64,000 nucleotides of DNA from Eubacterium sp. CAG:248 (GTDB lineage: Bacteria; Bacillota; Clostridia; Lachnospirales; Lachnospiraceae). A program made the translations under genes and the position numbers. This document shows positions 46,898-53,991 of the stretch, piece after piece; positions within the stretch are counted from its first letter, which is position 1, and every line of letters begins with the position of its first letter. Where the stretch lies: the NCBI GenBank assembly GCA_000436475.1, contig FR886208.1, forward strand, positions 28,492 through 92,491, given 5' to 3'. Under the pieces are notes generated by a model. It was not told the DNA's origin, did not search any database, and saw only the letters and a program-made list of their open reading frames with translations.

Positions 46898-46910
46898 GCA
46901 TTTACAATGC
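46898..46910 (-). promoter_or_regulatory. small leader hairpin before loaP
   Basis: GCATT-GTA-AATGC, next to AGTAGCTT, in the 224-bp leader between the XRE gene and loaP. It could be part of an antitermination target, but I cannot match it to the published LoaP element. Confidence 0.25.
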
Positions 46911-47082
46911 AAGCTACTCGACTTACAGCAGGGCAGGCTCCGCCACTCCACAACAAAAAGTTACATTATCTGCTCTTTGTTCCGGATTTACTGATACTAT
47001 GTCCACCCATCCTTATACCGTGTCAAAGCAACGTGTATTCCGATAAAGTTTCATGATTTTTATGTTTCTCGTTTTATATCTC

Positions 47083-47394
47083 CTAGTTATTTTTTTCATT
47101 ATCACACAATCTTATCTCTATATGCTTATCCAGTGCCGAAGCATACTTTTCAAGCACAACGAGTGTCGGAATGCGCGTTCCTGTCTCAAATCTTGCGAGA
47201 TTATAAGGAAGTATGCCTGTTATATCTGCTACATCCTTCTGCGTAAGATTCTGGCGTTCTCTCTCATCCACCAACTCAGCTATAATCTCCGTAGATAACC
47301 CACGCAGATTTTCTTGAATAGCTTCCTGAAACTCTTCAAGTCTTTTCTTTCTATAATCACGTTCGATTATGTAATCTTCTCTGTTGATCTGCAT
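47083..47394 (-). CDS. XRE-family HTH regulator
   Basis: A 103-residue DNA-binding protein. The helix-turn-helix covers about residues 45-95 (NLTQKDVADITGILPYNLARF, with ETGTRIPTL after the recognition helix), preceded by a charged helical N-terminus. GGTGAGG precedes the ATG at 47394. It is the first gene past the invertible-looking segment, 75 bp from its left repeat, and reads towards loaP. It could control the switch, the operon or the recombinase. No toxin partner is adjacent, although such proteins also occur as antitoxins. Confidence 0.88.
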   Translation of the reverse strand: MQINREDYIIERDYRKKRLEEFQEAIQENLRGLSTEIIAELVDERERQNLTQKDVADITGILPYNLARFETGTRIPTLVVLEKYASALDKHIEIRLCDNEKNN

Positions 47395-47469
47395 AATACC
47401 TCACCTGCAATCATTTTTGATTCTGCCTGACTGCTTGCAGCTTATTTTTAGCTTATTGTCGATACAACG

Positions 47470-47492
47470 TAATAAATATTATGTTGTATTAT
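47470..47492 (+). repeat. left inverted repeat of the switch (IRL)
   Basis: A 23-bp block, perfectly matched by the reverse complement of 47721-47743; with one mismatch the match extends outward by four bases to 47466. It contains the near-palindromic core ATAAT/ATTAT around AAA, a layout expected for a tyrosine recombinase site with two inverted arms and a short spacer. Confidence 0.85.
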
Positions 47493-47564
47493 TGTTCTAC
47501 TTATATGGAATTGCCGCCTGAAATGGCGTAGGATTAAATGTATTTTTACAATTATAATGCTTTA

Positions 47565-47594
47565 TTTATATGAAATGACTCATATAATATACAA
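47565..47594 (-). promoter_or_regulatory. weak promoter-like element facing XRE-loaP
   Basis: Minus-strand TTGTAT (47589-47594) and TATAAA (47565-47570), 18 bp apart. In this orientation it would point at the XRE gene and operon. AT-rich context makes chance matches likely. Confidence 0.25.
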
Positions 47595-47675
47595 AATTCA
47601 GTCTGTAATAATGTAAATTAAATATACTAATAATGTCGAAATATTGTATTTTTATATGAAATATGTAATATTCTC

Positions 47676-47704
47676 TTGTTTTATCATTTATGATGTGCTA
47701 TCAT
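47676..47704 (+). promoter_or_regulatory. promoter-like element facing away from the operon
   Basis: TTGTTT (47676-47681) and TATCAT (47699-47704) with 17-bp spacing, inside the segment. A 16-base block in it (47679-47694) is shared with the recombinase's own promoter region. As drawn it points at the recombinase 3' end; inversion would aim it at XRE-loaP. Confidence 0.4.
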
Positions 47705-47720
47705 CTGTGAAGATTCTGCG

Positions 47721-47743
47721 ATAATACAACATAATATTTATTA
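47721..47743 (-). repeat. right inverted repeat of the switch (IRR)
   Basis: Reverse complement of 47470-47492 without mismatch. Its core AACATAAT-AAAT-ATTATGTT is a perfect 8-4-8 inverted repeat. It begins 7 bp from the recombinase stop codon. Confidence 0.85.
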
Positions 47744-47749
47744 TGTTAT

Positions 47750-48667
47750 CTACCCCATATCTATTATCATATTCATCCTATCCAGCTGTCTTTTATGTTC
47801 CCTTCCAGTTGATTTTATATATATTCTTGTTGTATCTATGTTGCTGTGTCCAAGTACATCTGCAAGCTTTGCGATATCATTTTTTATTTTATAAAATATT
47901 CTGGCGAAAAGGTGTCTCATGTTATGCGGATATACTTTTTCTTCCCTGACTCCTGCATCATGACAGAGGTTTTTCATCATTCTCCATACATTACTCCGGT
48001 TTACAGGATTGCCGCAGGCTGTTATGAATATACAGCCATGTAATATATTCATGTCTTTTGCATATTTTTGCAGTACTTTTAGCAGCTCACCAGGATACAA
48101 TATACGTCTTACTTTTCCTTTATTATGAATATCTGTCATTCCATATTTCAGTGATTCAGCTGTTATATATTTAAGCTCGCTTATTCGTATCCCTGTACTT
48201 CCAAGTGTTTCTATAATAAGGGCAAGCCGTATATCACCTTTCTTGTAAGCTGTTTTTACGAGTTTTTCATATTCCTGCATTGTTAACTCTTTATTTTCTG
48301 GTATGAATGTTTCATGCTGTACTTTTATCATTTTCACTCTTATATCTGTCCATCCCATCACATCGCAGAAGTTATTGGCTGCTGCCAGATATGAATTAAT
48401 GCTTGATATTTTATAGTTACCACATTTTTCAAGGTATTCTTTGTATTTTAAGAGCAGTTCCTTGCTTATGCTTCTGCCATTAGCATATATCATAAGTTTT
48501 TTTACATCTCTTATATATTTCTTTATTGTCTGTGTTTCTTTTTCTGCCATTATAAGCATTTTCTCATAGTATTCTATTGTCTTCTTTGTTATTATCCTGT
48601 TATCGTATCCGCAGCTGTTTGTTTCGCTGTTACTTTTTTGGCTTATTTTTTTTAATGTTCCTGACAT
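47750..48667 (-). CDS. tyrosine recombinase (XerC/D-type integrase)
   Basis: A site-specific recombinase of 305 residues, complete. An N-terminal SAM-like core-binding domain (about 30-125) precedes the catalytic domain with Arg161 (GSTGIRISEL), Lys184, the HxxR box (His248, Arg251 in YPHNMRHLFA), His274 (VLGHSN) and the nucleophile Tyr283 (TRIYI). It ends 7 bp from the right inverted repeat, the usual position of a recombinase acting on a local switch. It is not accompanied by excisionase or phage genes, so a mobile-element integrase is less likely. Confidence 0.93.
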   Translation of the reverse strand: MSGTLKKISQKSNSETNSCGYDNRIITKKTIEYYEKMLIMAEKETQTIKKYIRDVKKLMIYANGRSISKELLLKYKEYLEKCGNYKISSINSYLAAANNFCDVMGWTDIRVKMIKVQHETFIPENKELTMQEYEKLVKTAYKKGDIRLALIIETLGSTGIRISELKYITAESLKYGMTDIHNKGKVRRILYPGELLKVLQKYAKDMNILHGCIFITACGNPVNRSNVWRMMKNLCHDAGVREEKVYPHNMRHLFARIFYKIKNDIAKLADVLGHSNIDTTRIYIKSTGREHKRQLDRMNMIIDMG

Positions 48668-48820
48668 ATCCTGCTGACTCCATTCTACTAATTCTGAATA
48701 ATATAATTCTGGCTGATATTACTTATTGTGCCGGTATATTACCCTTTTAAACATTATTATGTATATGTGGCTTACTAAAACCCTGAATACATTAATGTTT
48801 AATTATAAAGTAGTTGAATA

Positions 48821-48861
48821 ATTTATGATATATTATCGCAGATATATCATAAATGATAAAA
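48821..48861 (+). repeat. third recombination-site-like element
   Basis: Bases 48823-48842 match the reverse complement of 47715-47734 at 18 of 20 positions, and 48846-48861 match the reverse complement of 47679-47694 exactly. It also forms a perfect 13-8-13 inverted repeat (48821-48833 and 48842-48854). Orientation is opposite to IRR. Confidence 0.65.
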
Positions 48862-48868
48862 ATGTCAA
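48841..48868 (-). promoter_or_regulatory. candidate recombinase promoter
   Basis: Minus-strand TTGACA (48863-48868, perfect) and TATATC (48841-48846), 16 bp apart, about 175 bp before the recombinase start. The spacer contains the ATCATTTATGAT palindrome shared with the invertible segment. Confidence 0.45.
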
Positions 48869-48901
48869 TGTATTTTATTTATATTTTTTATTAATTATAT
48901 A

Positions 48902-48930
48902 TTGACATCATTGCATCAATGTTTTATATT
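48902..48930 (+). promoter_or_regulatory. sigma-A promoter towards the Rpn gene
   Basis: TTGACA (48902-48907) and TATATT (48925-48930) with 17-bp spacing, close to consensus. The next plus-strand gene starts 330 bp downstream, leaving a long leader. Confidence 0.55.
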
Positions 48931-49263
48931 ATTAATATACTTAATTAAGTCATGAATATACAGGTTGTTATTATATGATGTATTTTCAACCTTCTTATGT
49001 TCTATATACGCATTTATAGCTGGATCCAGTATCTTATTATCCCCATGCATAACCAGACAGAATATACTATGTTCAATCGTTGCAGATATCTACGCAGCTA
49101 TATTATGGCTGCCATATTGTGCTCTCTTTTGCTTGTTATATAAGTTGACAGATGTTACAATATGTTTATAAGTATATTATATATTGATTTCATAGCAGTT
49201 CTGTTTGTTGTTTTCACATTAACACTCATTTATTTACTATATTTACTAAAGGAGATTCTGCTT

Positions 49264-50262
49264 ATGAGATCTAACGATAATATCTATATCCAGCATAAAA
49301 CTAAGAATGATGATAACTCATCTACTACTACCAAAAGATACAGTGACAATGTATTCTGTCTGTTGTACTCAGACAAACATAATCTATTAGATTTATACAA
49401 TGCACTTAATAATTCATCTCACACGAATATTGATGAACTTACTATAACAACACTAAAGGGTGGCGTATATATGAAGTATAAGAATGATGCTTCTTTCGTA
49501 TTTAGTTACGAGTTATATATGTTTGAACAGCAGTCAACCGTTAATCACAATATGCCTCTCAGATTTTTACACTATGTATCTGAAGTGTATAGAGATTTAT
49601 TTTCTAATAGTATGTTACATAGAAAAAGTATGGTTAAGCTTCCAACGCCACATTTTATTACTTTTTATAATGGACGTGAACATATGACGGAACGTATTAA
49701 GATTCTTAAATTGTCAGATATGTTTGAACACCATGTTGATTTTCCCGAGCTTGAATTGGAAGTTACCATGATTAATCTTAATTACGATAACTCTTCTGAT
49801 GGTACTTCTGATAAAGTTTCAGATGGTATCTTTGACACTCAGGAGATGTCCGTTAACTCAGGATTGTTCACTACTAATATTCTTGACAGATGCCGTTCTC
49901 TTAAAGACTATATGACATTTGTTAATAAGGTCCGCTATAAAATTGACAGACTTGGGATGAAAGTAAGGCTTGCTGTTATCGAAGCTGTAGATGAATGTAT
50001 TAAAGATGATGTACTATCTGATTTCTTCATAAAACACAGGGACGAGGTGATTGACGTGAGTATTTTTGAATATGATGAAGAGGGTGTTATGGATGTTATG
50101 CGTGAAGAAGGACGTGAGGAAGGACGTGAGGAAGGACGTGCTGATGCTACCTTAAAAGATATCAGAAACATCATGACTAAGCTTAACAAGTCTGCTGATG
50201 AAGCGATGGATATATTAGATGTCCCAATCAAGGAAAGAGAAACCTTAAAAACACAGTTATAG
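49264..50262 (+). CDS. Rpn-family recombination-promoting nuclease/putative transposase
   Basis: A PD-(D/E)XK nuclease-like protein of 332 residues of the Rpn/PDDEXK transposase-associated family. Visible are KYKNDASFVFSYELYMFEQQ, where the EQQ follows the conserved acidic/Gln core, NMPLRFLHYVSEVYRDL, and a C-terminal MREEGREEGREEGRADA repeat with a helical tail, all typical of the family. ATG 49264 was chosen because AAAGGAG lies nine bases upstream. Expanding GREE repeats come from a 12-bp DNA repeat. Often multicopy in Clostridia; it may be mobile in origin. Confidence 0.85.
   Translation: MRSNDNIYIQHKTKNDDNSSTTTKRYSDNVFCLLYSDKHNLLDLYNALNNSSHTNIDELTITTLKGGVYMKYKNDASFVFSYELYMFEQQSTVNHNMPLRFLHYVSEVYRDLFSNSMLHRKSMVKLPTPHFITFYNGREHMTERIKILKLSDMFEHHVDFPELELEVTMINLNYDNSSDGTSDKVSDGIFDTQEMSVNSGLFTTNILDRCRSLKDYMTFVNKVRYKIDRLGMKVRLAVIEAVDECIKDDVLSDFFIKHRDEVIDVSIFEYDEEGVMDVMREEGREEGREEGRADATLKDIRNIMTKLNKSADEAMDILDVPIKERETLKTQL
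50107..50140 (+). repeat. 12-bp tandem repeat in the Rpn gene
   Basis: GAAGGACGTGAG occurs 2.8 times in a row, in frame, encoding the GREE repeat. In-frame, so copy changes lengthen or shorten the linker. Confidence 0.85.
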
Positions 50263-50297
50263 TCTATAATCTGGTTATTTGGATATCTTGATTTAAT

Positions 50298-50342
50298 ACC
50301 AGAATGAATGGAATGAATACCATACGTTCCATTCATTCCGGT
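50298..50342 (+). terminator. terminator after the Rpn gene
   Basis: 16-bp arms (50298-50313 and 50327-50342, one mismatch) around a 13-base loop, 36 bp past the stop, followed by T-rich sequence. Confidence 0.7.
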
Positions 50343-50510
50343 ACTATTTATTATTATTTGTACTCAATCTTTTTTTGATTTCTATTGATTTTCTTTATTA
50401 ATTCTCTTATTAATTCCCTTTATCATCCTCTCATTGTACCATTTTATGATTTATGCTATACTATATAAGTTATTGTCATATTTTTACATTATTTACACAC
50501 AGGAGGATTT

Positions 50511-51908
50511 ATGAGTCAGGAAACAAACTCTGCCCCTAGGGTAGAAAATAAAATGGGTACTATGCCCATAGCCAAACTATTATTTAACATGTCTTTGCCA
50601 ATGATGATTTCTATGCTTGTTCAGGCACTTTACAACATTGTTGACAGCATATTTGTTGCCAAGTTATCAGAGAATGCTCTTACTGCAGTTTCTCTGGCAT
50701 TCCCGCTGCAGACTCTTCTTATAGCTGTTGCCACCGGGACCGGCGTTGGTATGAATGCCTTACTATCCAAGTCGCTTGGTGAACACAACTATAAGAAAGC
50801 GAATAAGATTGCATCAAATGCAGCATTTTTATATGTATGCAGCTATATCGTCTTTTTAATTCTTGGTTTCACTATAGTTAAGCCTTTCTATAAAAGCCAG
50901 ATGGGAAACGCTGATATGCAGATTATGGAATACGGAATAGAATACTTAAGTACTGTTATGATATTCTCTTTCGGACTACTTGCACAGATTTTCTTTGAAC
51001 GTCTGTTAACATCTACAGGACGTACCATATTCAGCATGACATCACAGCTGTGTGGTGCTATTACAAATATTATCCTCGACCCTATTATGATATTTGGTCT
51101 TTTAGGCTGTCCAAGGATGGGTGTTACTGGTGCTGCTGTTGCCACTGTTATCGGTCAGTGTGTTGCAGCCATAGTTGCCGGAACATGTAACCATAAGTTT
51201 AACCATGAAATCAAGCTTGATTTCCACAGGTTCAGACCAGATGCACATATTATAGGCACGATATATGCCATAGGTGTGCCATCTATTATTATGCAGTCTA
51301 TCGGTTCTGTCATGACTTACTCCATGAACAGAATCCTCATAGGTTTCTCTTCTACAGCTACAGCCGTATTTGGTGTATACTTCAAGCTTCAGAGTTTCTT
51401 CTTTATGCCAGTATTCGGTCTGAACAACGGTATAACACCTATTATTGCTTATAATTATGGAGCACAGAACAGAAAACGTATGCTAAAGACTATCAAACTA
51501 AGCCTTATAACTGCATTTTCACTTACTTTTATAGGTTTCCTATGTTTTGAAGGTATTCCACAGGTACTGCTTGGTATGTTTAATGCATCTGATGATATGT
51601 TAAGAATAGGTATCCCTGCATTACGTATAATTGGTATCCATTATCTCATCGCATGGTTCTGTATTATATGTGGTACAGTATTCCAGGCACTAGGAAAAGC
51701 GGTATTCAGCATGCTTGTATCCATCATGCGTCAGCTTGTGGTACTCATCCCAGCAGCCTTCATACTCTCTAAGCTTGGAGGACTACATGCTGTATGGTGG
51801 GCATTTCCTATTGCTGAACTTATATCACTCACTGTTTCGCTTATATTCTTTATAAGAATCAACAAAACGATTATATCTAAGATACCAGATGGCAGTGATA
51901 TATTGTAA
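50511..51908 (+). CDS. MATE family efflux transporter
   Basis: A membrane exporter of the multidrug and toxic compound family, with about twelve helices over 465 residues. SMLVQALYNIVDSIFVAK and GTGVGMNALLSKSLGE are typical of the MepA/NorM-like branch. AGGAGGATTT directly precedes the ATG. It stands alone with two terminators after it. Substrate unknown. Confidence 0.92.
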   Translation: MSQETNSAPRVENKMGTMPIAKLLFNMSLPMMISMLVQALYNIVDSIFVAKLSENALTAVSLAFPLQTLLIAVATGTGVGMNALLSKSLGEHNYKKANKIASNAAFLYVCSYIVFLILGFTIVKPFYKSQMGNADMQIMEYGIEYLSTVMIFSFGLLAQIFFERLLTSTGRTIFSMTSQLCGAITNIILDPIMIFGLLGCPRMGVTGAAVATVIGQCVAAIVAGTCNHKFNHEIKLDFHRFRPDAHIIGTIYAIGVPSIIMQSIGSVMTYSMNRILIGFSSTATAVFGVYFKLQSFFFMPVFGLNNGITPIIAYNYGAQNRKRMLKTIKLSLITAFSLTFIGFLCFEGIPQVLLGMFNASDDMLRIGIPALRIIGIHYLIAWFCIICGTVFQALGKAVFSMLVSIMRQLVVLIPAAFILSKLGGLHAVWWAFPIAELISLTVSLIFFIRINKTIISKIPDGSDIL

Positions 51909-51980
51909 TGCTGAGAAATTCATGAATTTCGTGCATCTCATAGTAATGCTGCTATAACTTAAACATAATATTTCTAATAT

Positions 51981-52016
51981 AAAAAGCTTTTTCTGACTGT
52001 ATGAAAGAGCTTTTTT
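51981..52016 (+). terminator. terminator after the MATE gene
   Basis: AAAAGCTTTTTC / GAAAGAGCTTTT stem with one mismatch, followed by a T-run. Confidence 0.7.
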
Positions 52017-52070
52017 ACTTTTGCATCTACATCTGACATTATCATTTTGTATGTATTTTTCTTGTATTTA

Positions 52071-52107
52071 AATGCCAGTTTAATATCAACTGGCATTGCT
52101 TTTTTTC
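52071..52107 (+). terminator. second strong terminator before pdxS
   Basis: Perfect 10-bp stem AATGCCAGTT / AACTGGCATT with a 7-base loop, then GC and a T7 run. A lone strong terminator 90 bp past another suggests a second transcript or insulation of pdxS. Confidence 0.85.
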
Positions 52108-52260
52108 TTTATATTGAGTATTTTAATATATCCAGATAAGTTCTATTATATCCACAAGTTAGTGATTACTTAGCGTAATCAACCAGTCATGACACACTTT
52201 ACATTATTGGACTTACAATAAATATCAGTATTTAAAAATAAGGAAAAGAGGTTATTTATT

Positions 52261-53139
52261 ATGACAACTACTTCACAATACGAATTAAACAAAGGACTCG
52301 CCCAGATGTTAAAGGGCGGTGTTATCATGGATGTAACTACTCCTGAACAGGCTAAGATAGCTGAGGCTGCTGGTGCTTGTGCTGTTATGGCACTTGAAAG
52401 AATCCCAGCTGATATAAGAGCTGCTGGCGGTGTATCACGTATGAGTGATCCTAAGATGATAAAAGGTATACAGGATGCAGTAAGTATCCCGGTTATGGCA
52501 AAATGCCGTATTGGTCACTTTGTAGAAGCACAGATTCTTCAGGCTATAGAGATTGATTATATAGATGAATCTGAGGTTCTCTCTCCTGCTGATGATATAT
52601 ATCATATCGACAAGACTCAGTTTAATGTTCCTTTCGTATGTGGAGCAAGAGATTTAGGTGAAGCTTTACGAAGAATCAATGAAGGTGCATCTATGATAAG
52701 AACTAAAGGTGAACCTGGTACTGGTGATGTTGTCCAGGCTGTGCGCCACATGAGAAAAATGAATTCAGAGATCCGCAAGATAACATCTATGCACAAAGAT
52801 GAGCTTTTTGAAGAAGCAAAGCAGCTACAGGTACCTTACGACCTTGTTCTTTACGTTCATGATAACGGCAAACTTCCTGTTGTTAACTTTGCTGCTGGTG
52901 GTGTTGCTACTCCTGCTGATGCTGCCCTTATGATGCAGCTAGGAGCCGAAGGTGTATTCGTAGGTTCTGGTATCTTTAAATCAGGCAACCCTGCAAAGCG
53001 TGCATCTGCTATCGTCCAGGCTGTTACTAACTATCAGGATGCTGCTCTTATCGCCAGATTATCAGAGGATCTTGGAGAAGCTATGGTTGGTATCAATCCT
53101 AGCGAAATACAGATTATTATGGAAGAGCGTGGACGCTAG
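52261..53139 (+). CDS. pdxS: pyridoxal 5'-phosphate synthase, PdxS subunit
   Basis: Condenses ribose 5-phosphate, glyceraldehyde 3-phosphate and ammonia to PLP with PdxT. The 292-residue (beta/alpha)8 protein shows KGGVIMDVTTPEQAKIAE, the Lys-containing PVMAKCRIGHF and VNFAAGGVATPADAA. GAGG lies upstream of the ATG. pdxT follows after 19 bp. The pair is a complete DXP-independent vitamin B6 synthase. Confidence 0.97.
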   Translation: MTTTSQYELNKGLAQMLKGGVIMDVTTPEQAKIAEAAGACAVMALERIPADIRAAGGVSRMSDPKMIKGIQDAVSIPVMAKCRIGHFVEAQILQAIEIDYIDESEVLSPADDIYHIDKTQFNVPFVCGARDLGEALRRINEGASMIRTKGEPGTGDVVQAVRHMRKMNSEIRKITSMHKDELFEEAKQLQVPYDLVLYVHDNGKLPVVNFAAGGVATPADAALMMQLGAEGVFVGSGIFKSGNPAKRASAIVQAVTNYQDAALIARLSEDLGEAMVGINPSEIQIIMEERGR

Positions 53140-53158
53140 AAATGAGGTTTTGATTATT

Positions 53159-53752
53159 ATGATTATAGGCATACTTGCTGTACAGGGCGCTTTCATAGAG
53201 CATGCTCATATGATTGAAAGTCTTGGACATACAGCTAAACAGCTTCGTCAAAGGGATGATTTAGAGGGGATAGATGGTCTTATACTTCCTGGTGGTGAAA
53301 GTACAGTTCAGGGACAGCTTCTTAACAAGCTGGATATGATGGATGATATCCGTTGTATGATTAACAACGGACTTCCTACTCTTGCAACTTGTGCAGGTCT
53401 TATACTTCTTGCAAGACATATCGCTGATGATGACACTGTCCACATAGGAACTCTTCCTGTCACTGTAAAGCGTAATGCATACGGAAGACAGCTTTCAAGC
53501 TTTGTGACTAACGTTGATATTAAGCATATTGGAAATTATCCTATGACATTTATAAGAGCACCATATATAGATAGTGTTTCGGATGGTGTTGAAGTGCTTG
53601 CCTCTGTTGATGACAAAATCGTAGCAGCCAGATATAAAAACCAGATTGGGCTTGCATTCCATCCTGAGTTAACAGATGACACAAGAATACATGAATATTT
53701 CTTATCAATGGTGCAGGGTGCACAGAATTTATCATTAAAAATTGTGAGTTGA
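53159..53752 (+). CDS. pdxT: pyridoxal 5'-phosphate synthase, PdxT glutaminase subunit
   Basis: A class I glutamine amidotransferase that feeds ammonia to PdxS. The start was set at ATG 53159 (197 residues, MIIGILAVQGAFIEH), the family N-terminus. GLILPGGEST, the nucleophile Cys in LATCAGLILL and the His-Glu pair in FHPEL complete the triad. Weak spacing of GAGG (11 bases) and the 19-bp gap fit coupling to pdxS. A terminator follows at 53785. Confidence 0.96.
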   Translation: MIIGILAVQGAFIEHAHMIESLGHTAKQLRQRDDLEGIDGLILPGGESTVQGQLLNKLDMMDDIRCMINNGLPTLATCAGLILLARHIADDDTVHIGTLPVTVKRNAYGRQLSSFVTNVDIKHIGNYPMTFIRAPYIDSVSDGVEVLASVDDKIVAARYKNQIGLAFHPELTDDTRIHEYFLSMVQGAQNLSLKIVS

Positions 53753-53784
53753 TTTTTTAGGGTTAACATTTGGAGGTTGACTTT

Positions 53785-53838
53785 AAAAGGCACCAGTAGA
53801 AAGAATAAATAATGTTCTTTCTACTGATGCCCTTTTTT
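53785..53838 (+). terminator. pdxST terminator
   Basis: A stem of about 21 bp with a few mismatches (AAAAGGCACCAGTAGAAAG against CTTTCTACTGATGCCCTTTT) followed by T6, 33 bp after pdxT. Confidence 0.85.
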
Positions 53839-53991
53839 ATCTTACTTTATCATAATGTGTCCACATTCTAATAACTTTAATGATTCCCTCATATTCAGTT
53901 TCATTAATTACAACTGGCTGATTGTATACCTGATATACTAATCTATGCTGAATATTTATTCTTCGCGAATATACTCCCTGTAGAATCACTC
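53837..53991 (-). pseudogene. C-terminal fragment of a YoeB/Txe-type toxin
   Basis: Directly after the topoisomerase A-subunit stop, another minus-strand frame reads GVYSRRINIQHRLVYQVY and ends KVIRMWTHYDKVR. SRRI, HRLVY and a terminal HYD are hallmarks of YoeB-family mRNA interferases. Only about 50 of the usual ~85 residues remain, without a start codon or antitoxin gene. It is a relic whose 5' part was lost where parC now ends. Confidence 0.55.

Larger units (their letters stand above)
47395..47749. other. candidate invertible promoter segment
   Basis: No gene. A perfect 23-bp inverted repeat (47470-47492 and 47721-47743) bounds 228 bp of very AT-rich DNA with promoter-like elements on both strands. 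It lies between the recombinase 3' end and the XRE-loaP-glycan operon. Confidence 0.8.
48668..49263. other. divergent region between recombinase and Rpn gene
   Basis: This 596-bp gap holds a third recombination-site-like element (48821-48861), a recombinase promoter that overlaps it (48841-48868) and a good plus-strand promoter (48902-48930). An open frame runs upstream of the Rpn gene from 49162, but it lacks a ribosome site and looks non-coding. Confidence 0.6.
51909..52260. other. intergenic region MATE-pdxS
   Basis: This 352-bp gap contains two terminators (51981-52016 and 52071-52107) and, before pdxS, a GATTAC-N5-GTAATC inverted repeat (52164-52180) that could be an operator. No gene seen. 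Confidence 0.6.

Noticed and set aside
47750..48667. Recombinase as a phage or integrative-element integrase
   Set aside because: No excisionase, phage or conjugation genes, and no attachment-site duplication next to the tRNA. The flanking inverted repeats fit a local switch better.
49162..49263. N-terminal hydrophobic extension of the Rpn protein
   Set aside because: The longer frame would add a membrane helix, but it has no ribosome site and the family is soluble. AAAGGAG points to ATG 49264.
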